Positions 1-7,353 of a stretch of 34,589 nt of DNA are shown here, one piece after another. The DNA is from Ruminococcus sp. (GTDB lineage: Bacteria > Bacillota > Clostridia > Oscillospirales > Acutalibacteraceae): the NCBI GenBank assembly GCA_017384945.1, contig JAFNSO010000097.1, forward strand, positions 1 through 34,589. Direction: 5' to 3'. Under the pieces are notes generated by a model. It searched no databases. It was given only the letters and a program-made list of their open reading frames with translations, and was not told the DNA's origin. Positions within the stretch are counted from its first letter, which is position 1. Every line of letters starts with the position of its first letter. A program made the translations under genes and the position numbers.

Positions 1-1002
1 GGTCCTTCCGGCTGCGGTAAGTCAACAACACTGAGAATGATAGCAGGTCTTGAGGAGATAAGCGAGGGCGAGCTTTACATCGGCGACAGACTCGTTAACG
101 ATGTTGCTCCTAAGGACAGAGATATCGCGATGGTTTTCCAGAACTACGCTCTTTATCCCCACATGACGGTTTATGATAACATGGCTTTCGGTCTTAAGCT
201 CCGCAAGACTCCCCCGGATGAGATCAGAAGACGTGTTGAAGAAGCTGCGCGATCCCTCGATATCGCTCATCTTCTTGAGCGTAAGCCGAAGGCTCTCTCG
301 GGTGGTCAGAGACAGCGTGTTGCTCTCGGCCGTGCTATCGTTCGTGACCCGAAGGTATTCCTTCTCGACGAGCCTCTCTCAAACCTCGACGCTAAGCTCC
401 GTGCTCAGATGCGTACAGAGATTTCTAAGCTCTACCAGAGACTCGGCACAACATTTATTTACGTAACCCATGACCAGACTGAGGCTATGACAATGGGTAC
501 CCGTATCGTAGTTATGAAGGACGGCTTCATCCAGCAGGTTGATACTCCTCAGAACCTCTACGATTCTCCCTGCAACGAGTTCGTCGCGGGCTTCATCGGC
601 TCACCTCAGATGAACTTTGCGGACGCTACTGTTGTTAAGTCAGGCAGCGGCGTTGCTCTCAAGTTTGACAAGTATGAGATTCCTCTCCCGGCTGACAAGG
701 CTAAGGCTCTTACCTCTTATGTCGGCAAGGAGGTTACATTCGGTATCCGTCCCGAGCACGTTCACGACGAGCCCGACTTCCTCGCGAAGGTTCCCTCGGA
801 TACAGTTATCACAGCTAACGTTGACGTAACCGAGCTTATGGGCGCTGAGATTTATCTCTATCTCAACATCAACGGCGCTCCCATCACCGCTCGTGTTGAT
901 CCCGCTTCAAAGGCTAAGCCGGGCGACAACATCCAGATTGCGTTTGACCTCAGCAAGATTCACGTCTTTGATAAGGAAACAGAGCAGACTATTACTAACT
1001 GA
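1..1002 (+). CDS. ABC transporter ATP-binding protein, MsmK/UgpC type (5' end missing)
   Basis: This is the ATPase subunit of an ABC importer, most likely for sugars or oligosaccharides; it powers a membrane permease from the cytoplasmic side. The reading frame is open from base 1, where it already encodes the Walker A motif GPSGCGKST, so about 30 N-terminal residues lie outside the window. Downstream are the Q-loop ([14 protein letters not shown]), the signature [14 protein letters not shown], Walker B ([16 protein letters not shown]) and the H-loop ([13 protein letters not shown]). The last third carries a TOBE/OB region (FGIRPEHV, then [11 protein letters not shown]) typical of the CUT1 sugar ATPases MsmK, MalK and UgpC. 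Such ATPases often serve several permeases, and no permease is next to it here. The substrate cannot be read from the sequence. It ends in TGA and is followed by a strong terminator. Confidence 0.95.
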   Translation, partial: GPSGCGKSTTLRMIAGLEEISEGELYIGDRLVNDVAPKDRDIAMVFQNYALYPHMTVYDNMAFGLKLRKTPPDEIRRRVEEAARSLDIAHLLERKPKALSGGQRQRVALGRAIVRDPKVFLLDEPLSNLDAKLRAQMRTEISKLYQRLGTTFIYVTHDQTEAMTMGTRIVVMKDGFIQQVDTPQNLYDSPCNEFVAGFIGSPQMNFADATVVKSGSGVALKFDKYEIPLPADKAKALTSYVGKEVTFGIRPEHVHDEPDFLAKVPSDTVITANVDVTELMGAEIYLYLNINGAPITARVDPASKAKPGDNIQIAFDLSKIHVFDKETEQTITN

Positions 1003-1009
1003 TTATGAG

Positions 1010-1027
1010 TACCAAGTGAGCTTGGTA
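1010..1027 (+). other. small hairpin just after the ABC ATPase stop codon
   Basis: TACCAAG and CTTGGTA flank a TGAG loop. There is no T-run, so it is not a terminator by itself. It may protect the 3' end of the mRNA. Confidence 0.4.
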
Positions 1028-1060
1028 TAGATTGATAGAGTTGGAAGTAAATCCTTTTTA

Positions 1061-1095
1061 AACTAACGCTCCCCGAGGGGAGCGTTAGTTTTTTC
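1061..1095 (+). terminator. rho-independent terminator after the ABC ATPase
   Basis: A perfect inverted repeat, AACTAACGCTCCCC (1061-1074) against GGGGAGCGTTAGTT (1077-1090), runs straight into a T-rich tail. It separates the sugar ABC operon from the next gene. Confidence 0.93.
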
Positions 1096-1119
1096 AATTT
1101 TTTTATAAAACCCGCTTTT

Positions 1120-1152
1120 CTTCAGTTTAACTTCAGATTACAGCGCTATAAT
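1120..1152 (+). promoter_or_regulatory. possible promoter with an 11-bp-spaced direct repeat
   Basis: A perfect -10 hexamer TATAAT sits at 1147-1152, about 55 bp before the secreted-protein start. No good -35 is visible. Instead CTTCAG occurs twice, at 1120-1125 and 1131-1136, exactly 11 bp apart. That spacing is what OmpR/PhoB-family activators recognise when they replace a -35. The -10 is seen in the sequence; activator control is inference. Confidence 0.45.
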
Positions 1153-1206
1153 ATTCTCAAAAGTTAATTATTTGCCCAAAACGGGCGGAAAGGCAAGGAA
1201 ATTATT

Positions 1207-2343
1207 ATGATTAAAAGACTTATTTCAATCGCGGTTGCCGCTTTAATGGCGTTTTCGGCTTCGTGTGTTATGGCTTCTGCCGCAGAGGTTGAGGAAGCAG
1301 CGGTCGGCGCGGACAGCAGCAACTCCGCGGGAGCGGACACGTCAAGCTCAGCCTCGGGCTCGGGAGACAAAATTAGATTCGACGCTTCGGCGTGGAAGGG
1401 CTTTCAGATGATTTACTGTCACATCTGGGAGAGAGGCGGAGACGACTTTTTCCCGTGGCAGAGCAAGAAGGAAGCGTGCAAAAAGGTCAGCGACAATATA
1501 TATGAGTACGACCTCTCAATGCTCGAGAAATCCACCTCGATTTCGGGTGGACTAAAGCAGGACACCGACTACTGCGTAATCTTTTCCGCGAACACAGGCT
1601 TGCAGACATACGACACAACCTTCGGAAGAGCCTGCATAGGCGACACGATCAAGGTTACAGGCAACAAAATCGAAAACCCCAAGGACTCGGAAAAGCAGGC
1701 TATTGAGGCAGTTTGGACGACAAACAGCTCCTCCTACGGCCCTCATCTCGTGATTTCCTCAATCGGCAGCATCGTCGGCTCGAAGCTCTGCCCCAACGAG
1801 AAGGGCGAGGAGGTTATCGGCGACTGGATTCCCACGTATTACAAGAGCGCTTCCGTAAACGCGGTCGAGGCTCTGACAAAGGCTTACCCCAAGTTCGGGA
1901 TCACCTCCGCCGACCAGATCGAGACGATCTTCGGCTACGTTCAGTCAAAGAACACGGGCGAGGACGAGGACGCGATTCTGAAGTGCCTGACAGACGCTTT
2001 CGCGAAGGCTTATCCCGCGAAGGCTGAGGACGTAAAGGATACAAAGAAGATTAAAAAGGCTGCCGCCGAAAAGGAAAAGGCTATCAAGTCGAGCGGCGGT
2101 CACGTTACAAGCAGCGTAAGCTCGGGCTCTTCGGGCTCCTCAGGCTCCTCGGGTTCATCGAGTTCATCTGGCTCTTCGTCAGGCTCATCCTCTGCCGCGG
2201 GCTCAAGCTCAGGCTCAGCCTCCTACAACAGCTCAGGCTCGGGCGCGGACGGTCAGGAGGACACCATCCTCTTCATCCTCGGCGGTGTAATGCTCGTTTC
2301 CGTAGCCGCGATTTACCTTTCACGCAGAAAGAGAGAAGAATAA
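1207..2343 (+). CDS. secreted, membrane-anchored protein with a CBM26-like (starch-binding-like) domain
   Basis: This 378-residue protein is exported and probably stays tethered to the cell surface. A signal peptide covers residues 1-26 (MIKRLISIAVAALMAFS..., cleavage near ASA-AE). A short Ser/Gly/Ala linker follows. A domain starting near residue 56 has an aromatic pattern (AWKGFQMIYCHIW, then FFPWQSKKE, IYEYDLS, VIFSANTGLQTYD) that resembles CBM26-type starch-binding modules. From about 295 to 350 the chain is almost pure Ser/Gly, followed by a transmembrane helix (about 353-371) and the tail SRRKREE. That layout matches a wall-anchoring signal, but no LPXTG or NPQTN-like motif is visible, so simple membrane anchoring is more likely. 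The start is supported by AAGGAA upstream. The gene is transcribed alone between two terminators. The binding role is an inference from residue patterns. Confidence 0.75.
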   Translation: MIKRLISIAVAALMAFSASCVMASAAEVEEAAVGADSSNSAGADTSSSASGSGDKIRFDASAWKGFQMIYCHIWERGGDDFFPWQSKKEACKKVSDNIYEYDLSMLEKSTSISGGLKQDTDYCVIFSANTGLQTYDTTFGRACIGDTIKVTGNKIENPKDSEKQAIEAVWTTNSSSYGPHLVISSIGSIVGSKLCPNEKGEEVIGDWIPTYYKSASVNAVEALTKAYPKFGITSADQIETIFGYVQSKNTGEDEDAILKCLTDAFAKAYPAKAEDVKDTKKIKKAAAEKEKAIKSSGGHVTSSVSSGSSGSSGSSGSSSSSGSSSGSSSAAGSSSGSASYNSSGSGADGQEDTILFILGGVMLVSVAAIYLSRRKREE

Positions 2344-2361
2344 ACCATTATAAATTTTTAT

Positions 2362-2399
2362 AAAAAACTCACGCGTTTTAATCGGCGCGTGAGTTTTTT
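2362..2399 (+). terminator. rho-independent terminator after the secreted protein
   Basis: AAAAAACTCACGCG (2362-2375) pairs with CGCGTGAGTTTTTT (2386-2399), and the 3' arm forms the T-run. The A-rich 5' side makes it potentially bidirectional. Confidence 0.92.
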
Positions 2400-2400
2400 C

Positions 2401-2429
2401 TTGCTTTTGGAAGGGCGCTGTGCTAAAAT
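2401..2429 (+). promoter_or_regulatory. SigA-type promoter for the antiporter gene
   Basis: TTGCTT (2401-2406), a 17-bp spacer and TAAAAT (2424-2429), with an extended -10 TGC immediately before. The predicted start lies about 25 bp before the start codon, and the RBS is GGAAGTG near 2449-2455. Confidence 0.7.
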
Positions 2430-2462
2430 AGTTTAGGTAATTTTATACGGAAGTGAATAAAA

Positions 2463-3812
2463 ATGGATGCACAAGCTATTGCAAGTTATTTCGGAAAGGT
2501 CGAGCTGTTCAGGATTCTAATGCCGCTCGCCCTTGTATTTTGTCTCGCGAAGTTTCTGGGACTGTGCGCGAGAAAGATTCAGCTGCCGCAGGTCGTCGGC
2601 GAGATCGTCGCGGGTCTTTTGCTCGGACCGTGCGTGTTCAATCTGATTGACATTTCAAATCCCGAGTATGGGCTTTCGATTCGCTCAATCGCGGAAATCG
2701 GCGTAATTATGCTGATGTTCTCGGCGGGTCTCGGCACTAATCTGAAGGATCTTCTGAAAATCGGCCCCGTAGCCTTTATGGTCGCGCTCGCGGGTGTGGT
2801 AGTTCCTCTCGCCGCGGGAACGGGGGTTTATCTGCTCTTCGGCTTCAACAACGGTCGGCAGTTTTATGAGGCTCTCGTCGTCGGCACGATTCTTGCCGCG
2901 ACCTCGGTGAGTATCACCGTTCAGGCTTTGAAGGAGCTCGGTTACCTGCGTACCAAGGTCGGCAATACCATACTCTCGGCGGCGATTATCGACGATATTA
3001 TCGGAATTATCGTCCTTACCTTTGTAATCACCCTCTCGGAAAACGGCGAAAAAAGCGGTACCCACGACAGTATCGGAATCATCGCTTTGAAGGTCGTCAT
3101 ATTCTTCGCGCTCGCGGTCGGGGTCGGCTTTCTGCTGTTCAAGGCGTTTAAATGGCTCGAAAACCGCCGCCCCCACACGAGGACTATCCCGATTTTTGCT
3201 ATGGCGTTCTGCTTCTTTTTGTCCTTTGCGGCTGAGAACTACTTTGGGATTGCCGACATCACGGGCGCTTACGCAGCCGGTATCATCTTCTGCGAGCTCA
3301 AAAGCGCTTCGTACATCGAGCAGAAAATCGACGTTTGTCTTTATATGTTCTTTGGCCCCGTGTTCTTCTCGAGCGTAGGCTTAAAGTCAAATTTAAAGGG
3401 AATGAACCCCTCGATCATCGTTTTCGCCCTTGTTATAACGGTTGTCGCGATGCTCGCGAAAATCGTCGGTTGCGGGCTTATGGCGCGTTTGTGCCGTTTC
3501 TCAAAGTCCGACTCGCTCAAGGTCGGCGTCGGAATGATGACGAGAGGAGAGGTCGCGCTTATTGTAGCCGACAAGGGAATCTCCGCGAAAATCCTCGACA
3601 AGAGCATAAACTTCGCCGTTGTGCCGCTTATAATCGCCTCGTCGCTGCTCACTCCGATTATTCTGAAAATCCTGTACTCGATCTGGCCCGATAACAAGGT
3701 AAAGCATATCAAGGACCGCGAAAGCCAGCAGAAGCAGATGACCTACGACGAAATGTACAAGGACAGAGCGGAGCAGGAGGACGTTGTAATAATCAAAACG
3801 AAAGTAAAGTAA
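2463..3812 (+). CDS. CPA2-family cation/proton antiporter (KefB/GerN/NapA type)
   Basis: This 449-residue integral membrane protein exchanges Na+ or K+ for protons and helps maintain pH and ion balance. It is hydrophobic almost throughout, with about 12-13 membrane segments. CPA2 family marks are visible in order: PQVVGEIVAGLLLGP near the N-terminus, MLMFSAGLGTNLKDL, the core acidic pair in AAIIDDIIGIIVL, ITGAYAAGIIF, and the late motif VGVGMMTRGEVALIVAD. The Asp pair is the ion-binding site in this family. The chain ends in a charged cytosolic tail of about 50 residues rich in Lys, Glu and Asp. There is no TrkA-N (KTN) nucleotide-binding domain, so it resembles GerN or NapA more than full KefB/KefC. 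Cation preference cannot be read from the sequence. It has its own promoter. Confidence 0.93.
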   Translation: MDAQAIASYFGKVELFRILMPLALVFCLAKFLGLCARKIQLPQVVGEIVAGLLLGPCVFNLIDISNPEYGLSIRSIAEIGVIMLMFSAGLGTNLKDLLKIGPVAFMVALAGVVVPLAAGTGVYLLFGFNNGRQFYEALVVGTILAATSVSITVQALKELGYLRTKVGNTILSAAIIDDIIGIIVLTFVITLSENGEKSGTHDSIGIIALKVVIFFALAVGVGFLLFKAFKWLENRRPHTRTIPIFAMAFCFFLSFAAENYFGIADITGAYAAGIIFCELKSASYIEQKIDVCLYMFFGPVFFSSVGLKSNLKGMNPSIIVFALVITVVAMLAKIVGCGLMARLCRFSKSDSLKVGVGMMTRGEVALIVADKGISAKILDKSINFAVVPLIIASSLLTPIILKILYSIWPDNKVKHIKDRESQQKQMTYDEMYKDRAEQEDVVIIKTKVK

Positions 3813-3905
3813 CGTTTACCGACCAAACGACGACACGCCGCCGTTTTGCTCATAAATGTTCAAAAACGGTATTAAGGCTTGATTATTCCGGTGTTTTTGA
3901 ATTGT

Positions 3906-3925
3906 TAGGCATATAAATAAGAAAT
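3906..3925 (+). promoter_or_regulatory. cysK copy of a 20-bp element shared with serC
   Basis: TAGGCATATAAATAAGAAAT lies 3 bp upstream of the cysK -35. The serC leader has the same element at 10696-10715 with only two differences. Its position suggests an operator or activator site for a sulfur/serine regulator; the regulator is unknown. Confidence 0.6.
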
Positions 3926-3928
3926 GTG

Positions 3929-3957
3929 TTGATTTATTTCGGCTTTTCCTATATTAT
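3929..3957 (+). promoter_or_regulatory. SigA-type promoter for cysteine synthase
   Basis: TTGATT (3929-3934), a 17-bp spacer and TATTAT (3952-3957). It lies directly downstream of the shared element and about 30 bp before the start codon. Confidence 0.6.
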
Positions 3958-3986
3958 ATATAGTAGTAATTTTTAGGAGTATGGTT

Positions 3987-4916
3987 ATGATTTACGACAA
4001 CGTGCTTGAGGCTATAGGCCACACGCCTATGATAAAGCTCAACAGGATGAACAAAAAGGGCAACGCGGACATCTACGTCAAGTTCGAGGGACTGAACGTC
4101 GGAGGTTCAATCAAGACCCGCACCGCCTACAATATGATACTGAAGGCAGAGCAGCAGGGGCTTATCAACAAGGACACGATCATTGTTGAGCCCACAAGCG
4201 GCAACCAGGGGATAGGGCTCGCTCTCGTAGGAGCGGTCAAGGGCTACAAAACTATTATTATTATGCCCGACTCCGTAAGCGAGGAAAGGCGCAAGCTTGT
4301 GCGTCACTACGGAGCCGAGGTTATCCTTATCCACGACGCGGGAGACATCGGCGAGTGCATCGACGAGTGTCTGAAAACAGCGCTGAAAATGGCTCGGGAG
4401 GACGAACGCGTCTTTGTTCCCCAGCAGTTTGAGAACCCAAACAACGTCAAGGCTCACAAGCACCACACGGCGCTCGAGATTCTGGAGCAGGTCGCGGGTC
4501 CGATCGACGGCTTTTGCTCGGGAATCGGTACGGGCGGAACGATCACGGGGATCGGCGAGACCTTAAAGGCGCAGAACCCCGACATCGAAATCTGGGCGGT
4601 CGAGCCAGAGCACGCGGCTATTCTCGCGGGCGGCACGATCGGCACCCACCTTCAAATGGGAATCGGAGACGGAATTATCCCCGACATTCTCAACCGTGAA
4701 ATTTACGACAATATCTATATCGTCACAGACGAAGAGGCGCTCGAAACCGCCAAGGACCTCGCAAGAAAAGAGGGCATTATGTGCGGAATTTCCAGCGGCA
4801 CAAACGTAGCCGCCGCCTTAAAGCTTGCCGAAAAGCTCGGCGAGGGCAAAACCGTCGTGACGGTTCTTCCCGACACGGCTGAGAGGTATTTTTCGACTCC
4901 GCTTTTTGACGATTAA
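3987..4916 (+). CDS. cysK: cysteine synthase (O-acetylserine sulfhydrylase family)
   Basis: This cytoplasmic, PLP-dependent fold-type II enzyme makes L-cysteine from sulfide and an activated serine, usually O-acetylserine. From ATG 3987 it has 309 residues, normal for the family. Near the N-terminus is IGHTPMIKL. The PLP lysine is in NVGGSIKTRTA (Lys43 from this start), the substrate loop is PTSGNQGIGLA, and the phosphate-binding loop is GIGTGGTITGIG. The C-terminal PDTAERYFSTPLF is typical of CysK. The loop reads TSGNQG rather than the common TSGNTG, so an O-phosphoserine-using or other beta-replacement activity cannot be excluded; serC and serA lie 6 kb away. ATG 3987 is preferred over ATG 3981 because AGGAG at 3975-3979 is 7 nt from the former and only 1 nt from the latter. 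A terminator follows. Confidence 0.93.
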   Translation: MIYDNVLEAIGHTPMIKLNRMNKKGNADIYVKFEGLNVGGSIKTRTAYNMILKAEQQGLINKDTIIVEPTSGNQGIGLALVGAVKGYKTIIIMPDSVSEERRKLVRHYGAEVILIHDAGDIGECIDECLKTALKMAREDERVFVPQQFENPNNVKAHKHHTALEILEQVAGPIDGFCSGIGTGGTITGIGETLKAQNPDIEIWAVEPEHAAILAGGTIGTHLQMGIGDGIIPDILNREIYDNIYIVTDEEALETAKDLARKEGIMCGISSGTNVAAALKLAEKLGEGKTVVTVLPDTAERYFSTPLFDD

Positions 4917-4921
4917 AATTT

Positions 4922-4960
4922 TCGGGCAGACAGGTTTTTGAGTCCTGTCTGCCCGATTTT
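4922..4960. terminator. bidirectional terminator between convergent genes
   Basis: TCGGGCAGACAGG (4922-4934) and CCTGTCTGCCCGA (4944-4956) form a perfect 13-bp stem with TTTT after it and an A-rich flank before it. It ends both cysK and the small minus-strand gene facing it. Confidence 0.92.
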
Positions 4961-4965
4961 GATTT

Positions 4966-5238
4966 CTACTGCAATTCCTCCAGCAGGTTTTCGTAGAGGT
5001 CGTTCCAGCCCTCTATCTCAAAGCTTCCTCCGCCGTTTGTCGCCCGAAGCTTCGCGTCGTTCATCGTCATTCCATACGCGAAAAGCTCGCCGAGGTATAT
5101 CTCAAACCCCATATCACGAGCCTCGTCGCAGAACGCCTTCAGCGGGTCGGGGGCGCTTTTTGTTTGCAGCAAGCGCTGTCTTATCTGCTCATTTTCCTTT
5201 GCTTTTTGCAGGAGACGCTGCATTTCGTATTCAATCAT
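4966..5238 (-). CDS. small Nif11-like domain protein
   Basis: This 90-residue soluble protein has the pattern of the Nif11 family. A charged N-terminal helix (IEYEMQRLLQKAKENEQIRQ) is followed by a DPLKAFCDEARDMGFEI turn, the second helix region and ATNGGGSFEIEGWNDLYENL. Nif11 domains occur as leader parts of some RiPP precursors and as stand-alone proteins of unknown role. A GGG is present, but the part after it is short, acidic and almost without Cys, Thr or Ser. No maturation enzyme or exporter is next to it, so a peptide-precursor role is not supported here. The start ATG at 5238 is chosen because AGGTGG lies 5 nt upstream; a TTG at 5256 is less likely. It has its own promoter and ends at the terminator shared with cysK. 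Confidence 0.7.
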   Translation of the reverse strand: MIEYEMQRLLQKAKENEQIRQRLLQTKSAPDPLKAFCDEARDMGFEIYLGELFAYGMTMNDAKLRATNGGGSFEIEGWNDLYENLLEELQ

Positions 5239-5289
5239 ACTACCACCTATAGACAAATTTACCGTGTATTTACTTATGTTTTCTCTGAT

Positions 5290-5318
5290 ATTATATCATA
5301 CTTACAATTATTAGTAAA
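5290..5318 (-). promoter_or_regulatory. SigA-type promoter for the Nif11-like gene
   Basis: Read on the minus strand: TTTACT (5318-5313), 17-bp spacer, TATAAT (5295-5290). It lies about 50 bp upstream of the ATG at 5238, back to back with the plus-strand promoter at 5334-5362. Confidence 0.65.
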
Positions 5319-5333
5319 TATCTGTGTTTCTCC

Positions 5334-5362
5334 TTGCTTTTAAAGTCGAAAAATAGTATAAT
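5334..5362 (+). promoter_or_regulatory. SigA-type promoter for the 5399-7351 gene and probably pyrC
   Basis: TTGCTT (5334-5339), a 17-bp spacer and a perfect TATAAT (5357-5362). The -35 hexamer is the same as that of the antiporter promoter. Confidence 0.7.
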
Positions 5363-5398
5363 TAACTTTGTATGAAATTGTGCGGAGGTACCTTCGAA

Positions 5399-7351
5399 AT
5401 GAAAAAACTATCAGCTATTATCGCGTTGTGGCTCGTGTGCCTTGCGGCTTTCGGTTCGTTTGCCCTGACCGCTTTCGCAGAGAACACTTCCTACGAGCTC
5501 GACGAGCTCAATATGAGTATTCCCGTTCCGAATGATATGCTTGCCATCACCCGCGAAAGCGAGAAAACCGACTCTTATTTCTCAAAATTCGGTCTCGACT
5601 ATCAGGAGACAATGGACACCCTCGTCGCGGACGATATATATTTGCAGGCGATGAAGGAGGATAGCTCGCTTACTCTCACCGTCACTATGACAAAGGACGA
5701 GAGCAGCGGGAAAATCGACAACTACAAAAAGCTTTCCGACGATGAGATAAGCTCGATCAAGGACAAGCTCCTCGAGGACAAGGAGTATAAATCAGCGTCC
5801 ATCGTGGATTACAACAACGTCCGCTACATAAACCTCACTCTCAGCACCAAAATGGGCAAGAAGATCGTGCAGGCTCAGCAGTACAACACCGTAATCAACG
5901 GCGAGAACATCGTAATCTCGATGCAGTCCGCGGCGGGCGAGAAATTCACCACCGACGACAAGGAGCTCCTCGCTTCAATTATCGAGGGTACTCAGATTAT
6001 TGAGCAGAATTTCTTCGTTGTGTACCGCTCGTACTTCATCTACGGCGGCGCGAGCCTTATCGGACTGGTTCTTGTGGCGGTTGTTCTGATCATTCTCATA
6101 AGACACCTCACAAACCCCCACCGCAAGCACCGTCATCTTGTTCACGAGCTCGCCCACGAGCACCGCATCACCTCTACTACTCAAATCCCGCGCAAAGGAA
6201 TTTTTAATATCACGAAACCGACAAACACCTTTTTGACGAACTACGACCCTGTCGACGAGGTCGGAAAGCCCAAGGAGGAAAACCCCGAGGCGGAGCGTGA
6301 GATCGTCTCCGATACCTCGTATTCCGTGAAGCCCTCCGCAAAGGCGGTGTCCGAGCCCGTTATCGACGAAATTCTCGCCGAGGCGGATCGTGAGTCGCTT
6401 GTGCTTCACGAGAAAAAGGTCAAGCGCGACTCAAAGCCCCTCCCGATTAAGCGCGTAAGCGACGAGGTCGACCTCACCGAAGAAGAGGTGCCTATCGCCA
6501 AGCCGATGCTTATCGACGAGAAGGAGGTCGACGAGGCCGTCGAGGAGGCCCTCAGACATTCCTACAGGGACATCGACGACGCTCCCGAGACTCAGCCCGA
6601 GGCCGAGGCCTTCGAGGAGGAGCCCGAGGCGGTTGAAGCCGTCGCGGAGCCTGAAACCGAAGCAAAGCCCGAGCTTGAAGCTGAGTTCGAGGTTGAAGCT
6701 CCTTCGGAGGAGCCCGAAATCGTCCGCGCGGAGGAAGAGGACTTCGATCAGACCGAGGAGTATTTCGACGAAATCCCCGAGGAAGAGGATATGTATTCAT
6801 ACACCGACGTAGACACCGCGGTGGACGAGTACACAGCCGCCAAGCGTGAGTCCGAGCAAATCCGCGCCGAAAGACGCGAGGTCGCCGACGGAATTATGAA
6901 CGTTCTGTACGCGATCGGCAGAGGCTTAAAGGCGGTTGGAATGTTCCTGCTCAAGATTCTTTCGGGAATCGGAATGGTAATCGTATACATCGCGATTCAC
7001 ATAAAGTATTTCTGCGTAAACTGTTTCAGAGCGATAAAGCGCAGCAGTAAGCAAAAAAAGCGCAGAAAAACGGAGGAAGCCCGCCGCAGAGCCGAGTCAC
7101 AGCGCCGTCAGGCTCAGAGAGAGGCTCAGCGCGTCCGTCAGCAGCGAAACGCCAACCGCGGGGAAAACGACCTCGTAATGGTACATTCCGCGTCCGAGCG
7201 CCGTTCACGTCCCGGCTCGCAGCGTCCTCCGCAGAGAAGAAATCCGAGGGATCCACGTTCGCAGAGACCGAACGGCTCACAAAGAACCCGCAGCCCGCAA
7301 AGGCAGGGAAGCTCGCGGAGACCTCGTAATCCAAGAGACAGAAGGTACTGA
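5399..7351 (+). CDS. secreted/membrane protein of unknown function with long acidic and basic low-complexity regions
   Basis: I do not recognise a family for this 650-residue protein. A signal peptide (MKKLSAIIALWLVCLAAFGS..., ending ALTAFA-EN) is followed by an extracellular domain of about 170 residues with mixed alpha/beta character. A transmembrane helix near residues 208-232 (YFIYGGASLIGLVLVAVVLI) comes next. A long cytosolic region follows, first moderately basic, then very acidic (many Glu/Pro/Ala runs around 390-480). A second hydrophobic region lies near 500-545, and the tail of about 90 residues is rich in Arg, Gln and Pro (for example RRRAESQRRQAQREAQRVRQ). The opposite charges of the two disordered parts suggest interaction with RNA, membrane or each other; this is inference. 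ATG 5399 is chosen over 5372 because GGAGG at 5384-5388 precedes it and the signal peptide starts there. Its stop lies 2 nt before the pyrC start. Confidence 0.8.
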   Translation: MKKLSAIIALWLVCLAAFGSFALTAFAENTSYELDELNMSIPVPNDMLAITRESEKTDSYFSKFGLDYQETMDTLVADDIYLQAMKEDSSLTLTVTMTKDESSGKIDNYKKLSDDEISSIKDKLLEDKEYKSASIVDYNNVRYINLTLSTKMGKKIVQAQQYNTVINGENIVISMQSAAGEKFTTDDKELLASIIEGTQIIEQNFFVVYRSYFIYGGASLIGLVLVAVVLIILIRHLTNPHRKHRHLVHELAHEHRITSTTQIPRKGIFNITKPTNTFLTNYDPVDEVGKPKEENPEAEREIVSDTSYSVKPSAKAVSEPVIDEILAEADRESLVLHEKKVKRDSKPLPIKRVSDEVDLTEEEVPIAKPMLIDEKEVDEAVEEALRHSYRDIDDAPETQPEAEAFEEEPEAVEAVAEPETEAKPELEAEFEVEAPSEEPEIVRAEEEDFDQTEEYFDEIPEEEDMYSYTDVDTAVDEYTAAKRESEQIRAERREVADGIMNVLYAIGRGLKAVGMFLLKILSGIGMVIVYIAIHIKYFCVNCFRAIKRSSKQKKRRKTEEARRRAESQRRQAQREAQRVRQQRNANRGENDLVMVHSASERRSRPGSQRPPQRRNPRDPRSQRPNGSQRTRSPQRQGSSRRPRNPRDRRY

Positions 7352-7353
7352 TT

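Larger units (their letters stand above)
3813..3980 (+). other. intergenic region between antiporter and cysteine synthase
   Basis: It holds a weak inverted repeat (CCGTTTT at 3841-3847 and AAAACGG at 3863-3869, without a T-run), the shared cysK/serC element (3906-3925) and the cysK promoter. No convincing terminator for the antiporter gene is seen. Confidence 0.5.

Noticed and set aside
2220..2340. An LPXTG or NPQTN sorting signal in the secreted protein at 1207-2343
   Set aside because: The layout of a C-terminal helix plus basic tail is present, but no sorting pentapeptide is visible before it.
3841..3869. A terminator after the antiporter gene
   Set aside because: The CCGTTTT/AAAACGG repeat has a 15-nt loop and no T-run.
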